Shown piece by piece: positions 52,282-60,610 of a DNA stretch of 64,000 bases. The notes beneath the pieces are model-generated. The model worked only from the letters and a program-made list of their open reading frames with translations. It searched no databases and had not been told where the DNA came from. Position 1 is the first letter of the stretch; each line of letters starts with the position of its first letter. A program made the position numbers and the translations under genes. Source of the DNA: Saccharicrinis sp963666825 (GTDB lineage Bacteria > Bacteroidota > Bacteroidia > Bacteroidales > Marinilabiliaceae); assembly GCA_963666825.2 (NCBI GenBank), contig OY763044.2, forward strand, positions 62,001 through 126,000. Reading direction: 5' to 3'.

Positions 52282-53211
52282 ATGAAAAAAATTACTCTAA
52301 AAAAAAGTAGTGATAAAATCACTATGTTTCACTTATTAAAAAAAGGTCTTTATCGGATGCTTTTAGTTAGTGTTATGTATGTATTTGCACTAGTAAGTAC
52401 AGTACAGGCGCAAAGCTTTACCGTAAATGTTGATTTTGGAAGTGATAATACTCCCTCTGAGGGATGGAATAATATTACATTGGAAACAATGAATATACAA
52501 GCTTTGCTGAATTCAAATGGAGCGGCTACAGATATTAGTTTGTCTGTGTACGATGCTTTTAATGGCGTAAATAATAGTGGATCTACAGGTACAGAAGGTA
52601 TTCCAACTCTTGCTAGTAGTGATAGTTTTTTTGGAAATACAGCTGTATTTGAAAGTGCTTCAGAGCCAACAGGTGGTGTGAAATTCAGCGGGTTGGATCC
52701 TGATAAAAGTTATAATCTTGTAATTCTTTCATCTCGAGCAGGAGCTACTGATAATAGAGAAACAAAATTTGATATCATAGGTGCTTCAAGTGATGTTTTA
52801 ACAGTTAATTCATCTTCTAATACAACAACTGTTTCAGGTAGTTATTCACCAGATGCCAACGGTGTACTAACTATAGATGTTAGTGCCGGACCAAATAATG
52901 ATAACTCGTATAAATTTTACTATTTAAATACCATTCAGTTATCATATGAATTAGCTACTGCATTAACTGATGTGGAGGAGGAACAGCCGGAATTTGATAT
53001 TTATCCTAATCCGGTCAAAGATTATATGAATGTAAAAGCAACAGAGTTATCTGAAATGAAAATATTTGATGTTTCAGGTAATGTTGTTCATCATGAAACT
53101 ATTGAGGAAGGAAATAATAAGATAAATATCGATCTTAAGGCAGGTCTTTATTTTATACAGATGTTTGTATCAGATAAAGCTGTTTATTCAAACAAGTTTA
53201 TAGTTGAATGA
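52282..53211 (+). CDS. Type IX-secreted beta-rich protein, probably carbohydrate-binding
   Basis: A 309-residue protein with a long signal region ending VSTVQAQSF. The mature part begins TVNVDFGSDNTPSEGWNNIT and continues through VKFSGLDPDKSYNLVILSSR and SGSYSPDANGVLTIDVSAG, a galactose-binding/CBM-like beta-sandwich style often seen in secreted Bacteroidota proteins. The last 80 residues are a type IX secretion tail (EFDIYPNPVKDYMNV, LYFIQMF, ending KFIVE). No catalytic motif. Its role is likely surface binding of a polysaccharide targeted by this cluster. It follows the GH27 gene and ends before the converging gntR. Confidence 0.78.
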   Translation: MKKITLKKSSDKITMFHLLKKGLYRMLLVSVMYVFALVSTVQAQSFTVNVDFGSDNTPSEGWNNITLETMNIQALLNSNGAATDISLSVYDAFNGVNNSGSTGTEGIPTLASSDSFFGNTAVFESASEPTGGVKFSGLDPDKSYNLVILSSRAGATDNRETKFDIIGASSDVLTVNSSSNTTTVSGSYSPDANGVLTIDVSAGPNNDNSYKFYYLNTIQLSYELATALTDVEEEQPEFDIYPNPVKDYMNVKATELSEMKIFDVSGNVVHHETIEEGNNKINIDLKAGLYFIQMFVSDKAVYSNKFIVE

Positions 53212-53348
53212 TAATGTGTAACCTCTGTTTAATCAATTCTATAGTAGCATGTTAACTACTTGATTTATACGTAAAAAATTAAAAGGCAAAAGGTTTTGTT
53301 GTTATTAACTAAGTAGTAATAACTATAGTGATTTGGATTTTCATAGAG

Positions 53349-53376
53349 AAGCCTGAAAATTTATTTTCAGGCTTTA
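53349..53376. terminator. Bidirectional terminator that contains the gntR stop codon
   Basis: AAGCCTGAAAA (53349-53359) pairs with TTTTCAGGCTT (53364-53374). On the minus strand the last gntR codons GCC TGA lie inside this stem. It terminates both converging genes. Confidence 0.85.
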
Positions 53377-54128
53377 TTATTTAACATTGGTCTTGTTGAA
53401 ATAGAGAATTTGTATTTATCGCCTCTATAATATGATTTTTCAATTTCTACTACATTATCATTTTGACAAAGACTAACTCCATCTAAAATGAAGTTTGCTA
53501 AGGGAGTTTCATTTTCAAAATAGTTGTTTGGATCATTGGGCATTGAAATCGTAGTGCTTAAACTACGTTCAACAGAGCTTATTTTAAGGTTGTAATGTTC
53601 TTCATAAAGCTTCATTAAGGGTTGATCCATGTCTAATAGGTTTATCTTAGGGCACAAAGTTAATGATATGTACCTGGTTTCATCTTTTAATAAATAATCA
53701 GAACCATACCTGAGCTTATGGATTTTTAATACCGGGCCTTCAATAATATAATTTCTGTTGTTTATATTACCAGAAATACCATCGTTTAATATTGTTTTTT
53801 CAAGTATGATATTTTTAGGAACAAGTCCTTCTTTAATTAAGTTATCATTGAAACTTTCTCTGATGGCATGTATAGATCCTAAAATTCTGGTTAACTGTTT
53901 ATCCTCGCTTTGGTTTAAAACAAAAGTACCTTTTCCTTTAACTCTGGTTCCATATCCTTTTAGTTCTACCTCTAACAAACTTTTTCTGGCAGTAGTATTG
54001 CTAATGGTATACATTTTTATGAGTTCATTTTCAGAAGGGATCTTGTCACCAGGTTGTAATTCCCCGGATTTTATTTTTTCAATGATTTCATTGCTGATTT
54101 GTAAGTATTTAGGAGGGCTTTTCTTCAT
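53367..54128 (-). CDS. GntR-family regulator with UTRA effector domain
   Basis: A 253-residue HutC/FarR-type regulator. Winged helix (about 1-75): YLQISNEIIEKIKSGELQPGD, KIPSENELIKMYTISNTTAR, GKGTFV. UTRA domain (about 95-245): LKIHKLRYGSDYLLKDETRY, ISSVERSLSTTI and VEIEKSYYRGDKYKF, the usual end of this fold. UTRA domains bind small sugars or sugar acids/amino sugars. The gene is divergent from the ACS-type MFS gene (54225) and an AACAC-N7-GTGTT inverted repeat sits between them, so it probably represses the permease and perhaps itself. Convergence with the previous cluster marks the border between the two carbohydrate regions. Confidence 0.9.
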   Translation of the reverse strand: MKKSPPKYLQISNEIIEKIKSGELQPGDKIPSENELIKMYTISNTTARKSLLEVELKGYGTRVKGKGTFVLNQSEDKQLTRILGSIHAIRESFNDNLIKEGLVPKNIILEKTILNDGISGNINNRNYIIEGPVLKIHKLRYGSDYLLKDETRYISLTLCPKINLLDMDQPLMKLYEEHYNLKISSVERSLSTTISMPNDPNNYFENETPLANFILDGVSLCQNDNVVEIEKSYYRGDKYKFSISTRPMLNNKA

Positions 54129-54144
54129 TTGTTAATTTTTATTT

Positions 54145-54161
54145 AACACAAATATAGTGTT
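54145..54161. promoter_or_regulatory. Candidate GntR operator
   Basis: AACAC-N7-GTGTT inverted repeat in the divergent gntR/MFS gap, 17 bases before the gntR ATG and just upstream of the MFS -33 element. Confidence 0.45.
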
Positions 54162-54165
54162 TTTT

Positions 54166-54195
54166 TTGTTTTTCCTAAATTCATTTATAACTTTG
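54166..54195 (+). promoter_or_regulatory. Complete promoter for the ACS-type MFS gene
   Basis: TTG at 54166-54168, a 19-base spacer, TAACTTTG at 54188-54195. Transcription would begin about 54200, giving a short leader of about 25 bases before ATG 54225. It sits next to the AACAC-N7-GTGTT repeat. Confidence 0.72.
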
Positions 54196-54224
54196 AAAAA
54201 TAAACTTTGTGCGTTAAGTTAGTT

Positions 54225-55451
54225 ATGAGAAAAAATCTACAATTAATTCCTTGGCTGATAGTGTTTTTGGCCTTGATTGCTACGGCTTTAAGTTTCTTAG
54301 ATAGAATGGTTTTACCAATTTCTATAATAGAGATTACTAAAGAATTTCCGATTTCAGATGTTGAATATGGTTTTATTAATACCGGTTTTTTAATCGGATA
54401 TGCTATTATGTTTACAGTTGGAGGGATTTTTATTGATAGATATGGTAGTCGATTAGGACTATTCTTTTCTGTTGGAATATGGTCGTTTGCTACAATGTTA
54501 CATAGTGTTGCTAATAATGTATACCATTTTGGAATCTTTCGATTTTTATTAGGTTTGGGAGAAGGCGGAGCTTTTCCAGGTGCAATAAAGGCTGTTGTAG
54601 AATGGATACCTAAGGATAAAAGAGCAATAGCCAATGGAATAGCAATTGGCGGTTCTGCCATTGGTGCTGTTATTGCTCCTCCGTTAAGTGTATATTTAAT
54701 AGCAGTAATGGGGTGGAGAGGTGTATTTATATTTACAAGTATTATTGGTTTTTTATGGTTGATTGGATGGATGTATTTCTCCAGAAAGAAGTATTCTGAT
54801 AAATATGCGGTAGAAGCTCACCAGAAACCTGCGAAAATAAATTTTTTACCACTTCTAAAAAGAAAGCAAACATGGGTTTTTATTGCGATCCGTTTTATGC
54901 TTGATCCTATTTTTTATTTTTATATGTTTTGGATTCCAAAGTATTTAAATGAAGTACGAGGAGCAAATCTTGAACATATTGGAAAGTTACTTTGGATCCC
55001 ATTTTTTATGCTAGGTATATCCAATGTTATCGGAGGTTTGCTTTCTGATAAAATCAATAAAAAAACGAAGAATATAAACCTTTCGCGTAAAGTTGTAATG
55101 GGAGTGGCTGCATTATTGACAATGTCTGCTCTATTTGTGGATTTTATTCCTTCTTATCAATTTGTAATTGTTATTATGGTTGTGGTATTTTTTGCTCATG
55201 GTTTATGGATAACAAATTATATCACTGCCATATCTGATATATTTGGAAAGGCTTCTTCATCAACAGTTGTTGGTATGTCTGGTTCTGCAGGGGCCATTTC
55301 CTCTTTTGTAATTAATCCCTTGATAGGATTGATTATTTCAAGATTTTCATATGATCCGATGTGGATTTATGCAGGAGTAATGTATATGGTTATGTTTCTG
55401 ATTTTTATTTTAAAATTAAACATTAAAGAATTAAACCTGAATCCAAACTGA
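54225..55451 (+). CDS. MFS transporter of the anion:cation symporter (ACS) family, hexuronate-type
   Basis: About 408 residues from the ATG at 54225 (MRKNLQLIPW); the in-frame TTG at 54207 is less likely since it would lie almost at the predicted transcription start. Twelve helices are predicted. ACS signatures: LDRMVLPISIIEI in helix 1, a GGIFIDRYGSRLGLF loop 2-3 motif, RFLLGLGEGGAFPGAIKAVVEWIP, PKDKRAIANGIAIGG, and the MFWIPKYLNEVRG region of helix 7. Such carriers (ExuT, GudP, and sialate or glucarate porters) import organic acids including hexuronates with protons or sodium. With GH88 and a lyase nearby, uptake of uronic acids is a reasonable reading. Confidence 0.87.
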   Translation: MRKNLQLIPWLIVFLALIATALSFLDRMVLPISIIEITKEFPISDVEYGFINTGFLIGYAIMFTVGGIFIDRYGSRLGLFFSVGIWSFATMLHSVANNVYHFGIFRFLLGLGEGGAFPGAIKAVVEWIPKDKRAIANGIAIGGSAIGAVIAPPLSVYLIAVMGWRGVFIFTSIIGFLWLIGWMYFSRKKYSDKYAVEAHQKPAKINFLPLLKRKQTWVFIAIRFMLDPIFYFYMFWIPKYLNEVRGANLEHIGKLLWIPFFMLGISNVIGGLLSDKINKKTKNINLSRKVVMGVAALLTMSALFVDFIPSYQFVIVIMVVVFFAHGLWITNYITAISDIFGKASSSTVVGMSGSAGAISSFVINPLIGLIISRFSYDPMWIYAGVMYMVMFLIFILKLNIKELNLNPN

Positions 55452-55543
55452 GTTCAAACATATTTTTATTATCTAATAGTTTAACAAAAACTATTTTTAA
55501 TTTAAAAAATGTTAATAATTTTAACACAATTTTACATGTGTTC

Positions 55544-56143
55544 ATGAATTCATTGGGAAAAAAGATATCAGAGAGAAAAGCCTTTGAAGTAATTTATAAT
55601 AAATACTTTAATGAGTTTTATGAGATTGCTAATCATTTTATTCATGATAGTGAGGAGGCAAAGGGAGTGGTGCAGGAGAGTTTTATTAAACTTTGGCAAA
55701 AAGGTATGGCTAGCCATCCGGAACAAGAGTGTAGGAATTACTTATTTATCCTTGTCAGAAACAGGTGTTTTAATATTCTCAGAGACAAAAAGCGAACGAT
55801 TATAGATATTGATAATGCAGATCATCTTACTTTTTCTTTCAAATTTAAAATGTTAGAAGAAACAGGAGAAGAAATTTTAGTGTTCAAAGAATTACAAAGT
55901 AAAATAGAACAGATTATTAATGATTTACCTCCTCAATGTAAGGAAGTATTTAGAATGAGTCGTTTTGAGGAATTAAGCAATAAGGAAATAGCTGAAAAAT
56001 TGGGCGTTACAGTAAAAGCTATTGAAGCTAATATGACAAGAGCACTGAAAGTACTTAGAAGAGATTTAAAACCTTATTTAGAAAATAAAATTATTACACG
56101 TAAAGGCTTTAATATGAATGCATTCGTGTTGATGTTTTTATAA
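55544..56143 (+). CDS. ECF-type RNA polymerase sigma factor (Bacteroidota expansion family)
   Basis: About 199 residues from ATG 55544 (MNSLGKKIS); a GTG at 55538 adds two codons. Region 2 (about 25-95): FNEFYEIANHFIHDSEEAKGVVQESFIKLWQKG and YLFILVRNRCFNILRD (first shown in shortened form elsewhere). Region 4 (about 125-180): INDLPPQCKEVFRMSRFEELSNKEIAEKLGVTVKAIEANM, whose HTH picks the -35 element. It is paired with the FecR anti-sigma 57 bases downstream and the STN-bearing SusC, the standard trans-envelope signalling set: SusC senses substrate, FecR releases the sigma factor, and the sigma turns on susCD and its enzymes. Confidence 0.95.
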   Translation: MNSLGKKISERKAFEVIYNKYFNEFYEIANHFIHDSEEAKGVVQESFIKLWQKGMASHPEQECRNYLFILVRNRCFNILRDKKRTIIDIDNADHLTFSFKFKMLEETGEEILVFKELQSKIEQIINDLPPQCKEVFRMSRFEELSNKEIAEKLGVTVKAIEANMTRALKVLRRDLKPYLENKIITRKGFNMNAFVLMFL

Positions 56144-56200
56144 AAAGTAAACTTTTTTGAAATTTAATATAGGGTTGATTCATGCTCCTGTGTTTTTAAT

Positions 56201-57208
56201 ATGAGTAATGAGAATACAATGGATAGATTTGATAAAATATTACTAAAATATTTCCAGGGGAAAAGCGATAAGGAAGATCTAAAGGAGTTAGATGAATTTA
56301 TTCAGGATACAGAGAATAAAAATACTTTTAAAGATTTCTTTAAAGTTTGGTTATGGACAGGACAGATGAAAGGAGGAGAGCCAAAAGTTCCTTTTCTTGA
56401 CACTTGGGATAAAATTTTATTGGGAGAACAAAATACACGTGTTGTTAATTTCAGACAGCTTTTTGCATATGCAGCTACTATATTGATTTTAATCAATATG
56501 GGATGGTGGGGAGGAAAGATATTTTACGATAACAAAGCAGAAAGTTCATTTGAAACCTATCAGATTACATCTAATCAATTTGATAATTCTACTATTACTC
56601 TGCCAGACCAAACGTTAGTTCATTTGAGAAAGGGATCATATTTAAAATATGACTCCAGGTTTAATAAAAAAGATCGTGAGGTTTTGTTGGAGGGAGAGGC
56701 TTTTTTTGAGGTGGCTCATAATCAAGAGAAACCTTTTATTGTAAAAGTATCTGATGCTGAAGTCAGAGTTTTGGGAACTAAGTTCAATGTATTTGCAGAA
56801 AAAGGATCTAATATCTATCAAACAACATTAGTTGAAGGAAAAGTGGCTTTTTCTACCAAACAAGGGAAAAGCTATGTGCTGAAACCCAGTCAAATGATTG
56901 AGTATAATAAAGAAAAGAAATCTATAAAAATTAAAAGTGTAAATACAGAACTATACACAGCCTGGACAGATGGTAAGATTATGTTTCGTGATGAAAGTCT
57001 TGGGGAAATTGTAAAAAAATTAGAGAGAATTTATCATGTGCAATTTGTATTTAATAATCCGGAGTTAGCTACAAAGTACCATTTTTCAGGCACATTTAAT
57101 AAAGAAACATCAATTGGGGATGTGATTAAAATGTTAAAAAGCTCAATGCCTTTAAAGGTAAAACGAGTTGAAAAATTTCCAGAAAGAGATATTATCTATA
57201 TGGAGTAA
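56201..57208 (+). CDS. FecR-family anti-sigma factor
   Basis: A 335-residue single-pass protein. Cytoplasmic N-terminus about 1-85 (LLKYFQGKSDKEDLKELDEFI binds the sigma factor), a membrane helix (about 88-106, FAYAATILILINMGWWGG), then the periplasmic FecR domain with LPDQTLVHLRKGSYLKY, REVLLEGEAFFEVAHNQEKPF and VEVRVLGTKFNV-type strands (here AEVRVLGTKFNVFAEKG), and a C-terminal DUF4974-like part (FRDESLGEIVKKLERIYHV, SGTFNKETSIGDVIKML) that contacts the STN domain of SusC. All domains are intact. Cotranscribed with the sigma factor. Confidence 0.95.
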   Translation: MSNENTMDRFDKILLKYFQGKSDKEDLKELDEFIQDTENKNTFKDFFKVWLWTGQMKGGEPKVPFLDTWDKILLGEQNTRVVNFRQLFAYAATILILINMGWWGGKIFYDNKAESSFETYQITSNQFDNSTITLPDQTLVHLRKGSYLKYDSRFNKKDREVLLEGEAFFEVAHNQEKPFIVKVSDAEVRVLGTKFNVFAEKGSNIYQTTLVEGKVAFSTKQGKSYVLKPSQMIEYNKEKKSIKIKSVNTELYTAWTDGKIMFRDESLGEIVKKLERIYHVQFVFNNPELATKYHFSGTFNKETSIGDVIKMLKSSMPLKVKRVEKFPERDIIYME

Positions 57209-57216
57209 AATAAAAA

Positions 57217-57270
57217 CGGGCAATACTACCAATATTGCCCGGACTTAAAACAAGGGACTACCAATCCCTT
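57217..57270 (+). promoter_or_regulatory. Two consecutive hairpins with the same CTACCAA loop before susC
   Basis: Hairpin 1: CGGGCAATA (57217-57225) with TATTGCCCG (57233-57241), loop CTACCAA (57226-57232). Hairpin 2: AAGGGA (57252-57257) with TCCCTT (57265-57270), loop CTACCAA (57258-57264). Stems differ but the heptaloop is identical. Neither is followed by a T tract, so they are not simple terminators. They lie 29 bases before the susC ATG. Confidence 0.65.
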
Positions 57271-57271
57271 A

Positions 57272-57288
57272 GTAATAATTTCTAACAT
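57272..57288 (+). promoter_or_regulatory. 17-base sequence shared with the beta-helix gene leader
   Basis: GTAATAATTTCTAACAT, identical to 42626-42642, directly after the second CTACCAA hairpin and 10 bases before the susC start codon. Confidence 0.5.
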
Positions 57289-57298
57289 CTACAAAATT

Positions 57299-60200
57299 AT
57301 GAAAAAAAAATCTGTAATCGGGTTTTTTGCCCGTTCGTATCTGAAAAAAACATTTCTTATTATGAGATTATCCGTATTTTTCATGTTCTTATCAGTGTTT
57401 GTTGTAAACGCAAATAATGTTGTTTCGCAAGACACAAAGCTTTCTTTAAAGTTTGAAGATGCTACTTTAACAGAGATCTTTGAAAAAATGGAAAGTGAGT
57501 TAAATGTTGGGTTTTTAGTACCCAGTAACATGCTCAAAAATGACCAAACATATAGCTTTACTGTTGAAGAGGCTACCGTAAAAAGTGTATTGGATAAAGT
57601 TTTAGCACCAATAGGCTATAAATTCGAGGTAGTTGGTAATAATGTAGTGATTACTGCAGAGTCTGGAGCACAGGAAACAAAAACTGTTACAGGAACTGTA
57701 TCTGATCCTTATGGAGCTTTAGTTCCCGGTGTAACAGTAATGATTAAAGGCGAGACTGTAGGTACCATAACTGATATTGATGGTAAATATTCACTTGCAG
57801 AGGTGAGCATAGGTAAAACACTAGTGTTTTCGTTTATTGGAATGAAAACTTACGAAGTTGTTTATACAGGACAAGCAATTTTAGATGTTGTTTTAGAAGA
57901 AGAAACAATAGGTTTAGATGAGGTAGTTGCAGTAGGTTATGGAACAATGAAAAAGAGCGATTTAACCGGTTCTGTAACATCTGTATCTTCTGATGAATTA
58001 GCTGCATTCCCTGTAGTTAACGCAGTTCAGGCTATTCAAGGTAGAGCTTCAGGGGTACAGGTTACTTCTATAAATGGTGAGCCGGGTGCTGAAAGCAGAA
58101 TTCGTGTTCGTGGTGGTACTTCAATTAATGCAAGTAGTGATCCTCTGATTGTAGTAGACGGATTCCCGGGTGCAAGTATGCCATCTGCTGAAGATATTCA
58201 ATCTATGGAGGTACTTAAAGATGCTTCTGCAACAGCAATTTATGGTTCCAGAGGTGCCAATGGTGTAATCTTAATTACAACTAAAAAAGGTAAAGAAGGT
58301 ACCCTTAAGGTAGAAGTAAACAGTTCATATAGTTTCGATAAAGTAGATAAAACTTTAGATGTTCTAAATGCTTCTGAATTTGCGACCTATATGAATCAAG
58401 TTGCAGTAAATGATGGAGGTACAGGTTCTTATGATCCTTCAGCTTATGGTGTAGGTACAGATTGGCAGGATGTGATTTTTAGAAATGGATCTATTCAAAA
58501 ACATCAGGTATCTGTTTCTGGTGGAACAAAAGATATCAGATTCTATAATTCAGTTGGTTATTACGATCAGGAAGGTATCGTAATTAATTCAAAGTATAAG
58601 CGCTTCAATGGTTTATCAAATATTGATTATACAATTAATGATAAATTAAAAGCAGGAACAAGCTTTACTTATAAAAGAAGTGTTCAGGATGGTGTAAAAT
58701 CTCAGGAAGGTTCTGGAGGTGCAGATAATACCGGAGTTATTTCTGCGGCTTTAATTATGGAGCCTACTGCTGGAATTTACAATGAAGATGGTTCATTTAC
58801 ACTTTCTAGTATTGGTGATCCTAATGATAACCCATACGCGATTGCAACTCAATATACTGACGAAAGAGTGTATGATCGTTTCCAGGGGAATGGATATGTT
58901 GAGTGGGATATTATTAAAGACCTTACATTTAAAACAACAATAGGTGTTGAAATTAATAATAAACGTCAGGGAACTTATTCTCCAAGTACATTAAATGCAG
59001 GTAATGCATATGATGGTATTGCAAGTGTATCAACTTATAAGCAGACAAATATTATCAGTGAGAATTATTTGAGCTATGAAAAGAAATTTGCAGACCATAA
59101 GATTAATATATTGGGTGGATATTCTTATCAAAAATACCGTCAGGAATATGCTCAGGCAAACAGTAGAGGATTCAACACTGATACTTATTTATATTGGAAT
59201 TTAAGTACGGGTTCTGAATACAGACCAGCTTACTCTGCGTTAACTGAGTGGGAAATGTTATCTTATTATGGACGTTTCAACTATAACTACAAAGATAAAT
59301 ACCTTCTTACTTTCACAGGTCGTTATGATGGTTCATCAAGGTTAGGAGCAAATAATAAATGGGGTTTCTTCCCTTCTGGTGCTTTTGCCTGGAATGTAAA
59401 ACAAGAGCCATTTCTTGAAAATGCTGATGCAATCAGTAATTTAAAATTAAGAGCGAGTGTTGGGGTTACAGGTAATACAGATATTGGTGTATACAAAACA
59501 TTGGCATTGTTTAGTTCTGTAAACGCAATTGAAGGAGATGCAACAGTAAATTCAGTTATCCCTAGTAGTGTAGAAAATGCGGAATTAGGCTGGGAGAGCA
59601 CAAGTCAGACTGATATCGGTTTTGATTTAGGATTTTTCAATAGTAAAGTAAATCTTACTTTTGATTACTACTATATGAAAACTACGGATTTATTGTATAA
59701 CCTACCTCTTCCTTATTATTCAGGATATAGTTCTGCAATATCAAATATTGGAAGTATGATGAATAAAGGGATTGAATTTTCTCTTAAAACCGTTAATGTA
59801 GATAAAGCTTTATACTGGTCAACTGATTTTAATTTCTCAACTAATAAAACAGAGATTTTAAAACTTAACGAAGGTGAAGTAAAATATTCATCAAGACCAA
59901 CTCATCTGGTTGGAGATGAAACTGCAATATTAAAAGAAGGTGCTCCTGTAGGATCATTTTACGGATATGTATTTGATGGACTGGATGAAGAAGGTAAAGT
60001 TCAGTATAAGGATATAGCAGGTGTTGATGCAGATGGAAATGTTGTTATGGAGCCGGATGGTGTTGTAAATAGTAATGACAGAAAAATAATTGGTAATCCA
60101 CATCCTGATTTTATCTGTGGTATTAATAATACTTTGGAATATAAAAACTTTGATTTAAATGTGTTTATCCAGGGAGTGTTTGGTAACGATATTATTAACT

Positions 60201-60592
60201 ACACAAGAATGGAATTAGAAACTGGTTCAGGAAGAAATAATCAGCTTAGTACTATTAAAAATGCCTGGACACCAACAAATACAAATACAAATATTCCAAA
60301 AGTATCAGGTTCAAATAATTATACGATGTCTTCTCGATGGGTTGAAGATGGAACTTATGTAAGACTTAAAACAATTTCATTAGGATATACATTGCCTAAA
60401 AAATTCGTAAGTAAATATGGAATTGATAAGTTCAAATTATATGTAAGTGCTCAAAACCTTTTCACAATTACTGATTATTCAGGTTATAACCCAGATGTTA
60501 GTTATAATAATTCAAATACAAAACTAGGATTGGATTATGGTAGTTATCCAAATGCTAAATCAGTAACTGTAGGATTTAATTTGACTTTTTAA
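57299..60592 (+). CDS. SusC/RagA-type TonB-dependent transporter with N-terminal STN domain
   Basis: A 1097-residue outer-membrane oligosaccharide importer. After a long signal region (ends about FVVNANNVVSQ, residue 43) come an STN signalling domain (about 48-122; SLKFEDATLTEIFEKMESEL, PIGYKFEVVGNNVVIT), a CarboxypepD_reg-like domain (about 128-205; VTGTVSDPYGALVPGVTV, TDIDGKYSLAE), the SusC hallmark LDEVVAVGYGTMKKSDLTGS, a plug (IRVRGGTSINASSDPLIVVD, LKDASATAIYGSRGANGVI) and a 22-strand barrel that ends SVTVGFNLTF. The STN domain links it to the FecR/ECF pair upstream. It forms a complex with SusD encoded 18 bases downstream. Substrate is probably a glycan fragment carrying uronic acids, inferred from GH88 and PL8 nearby. 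Confidence 0.97.
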   Translation: MKKKSVIGFFARSYLKKTFLIMRLSVFFMFLSVFVVNANNVVSQDTKLSLKFEDATLTEIFEKMESELNVGFLVPSNMLKNDQTYSFTVEEATVKSVLDKVLAPIGYKFEVVGNNVVITAESGAQETKTVTGTVSDPYGALVPGVTVMIKGETVGTITDIDGKYSLAEVSIGKTLVFSFIGMKTYEVVYTGQAILDVVLEEETIGLDEVVAVGYGTMKKSDLTGSVTSVSSDELAAFPVVNAVQAIQGRASGVQVTSINGEPGAESRIRVRGGTSINASSDPLIVVDGFPGASMPSAEDIQSMEVLKDASATAIYGSRGANGVILITTKKGKEGTLKVEVNSSYSFDKVDKTLDVLNASEFATYMNQVAVNDGGTGSYDPSAYGVGTDWQDVIFRNGSIQKHQVSVSGGTKDIRFYNSVGYYDQEGIVINSKYKRFNGLSNIDYTINDKLKAGTSFTYKRSVQDGVKSQEGSGGADNTGVISAALIMEPTAGIYNEDGSFTLSSIGDPNDNPYAIATQYTDERVYDRFQGNGYVEWDIIKDLTFKTTIGVEINNKRQGTYSPSTLNAGNAYDGIASVSTYKQTNIISENYLSYEKKFADHKINILGGYSYQKYRQEYAQANSRGFNTDTYLYWNLSTGSEYRPAYSALTEWEMLSYYGRFNYNYKDKYLLTFTGRYDGSSRLGANNKWGFFPSGAFAWNVKQEPFLENADAISNLKLRASVGVTGNTDIGVYKTLALFSSVNAIEGDATVNSVIPSSVENAELGWESTSQTDIGFDLGFFNSKVNLTFDYYYMKTTDLLYNLPLPYYSGYSSAISNIGSMMNKGIEFSLKTVNVDKALYWSTDFNFSTNKTEILKLNEGEVKYSSRPTHLVGDETAILKEGAPVGSFYGYVFDGLDEEGKVQYKDIAGVDADGNVVMEPDGVVNSNDRKIIGNPHPDFICGINNTLEYKNFDLNVFIQGVFGNDIINYTRMELETGSGRNNQLSTIKNAWTPTNTNTNIPKVSGSNNYTMSSRWVEDGTYVRLKTISLGYTLPKKFVSKYGIDKFKLYVSAQNLFTITDYSGYNPDVSYNNSNTKLGLDYGSYPNAKSVTVGFNLTF

Positions 60593-60610
60593 CCAGGAAA
60601 TAAGTAAGTT

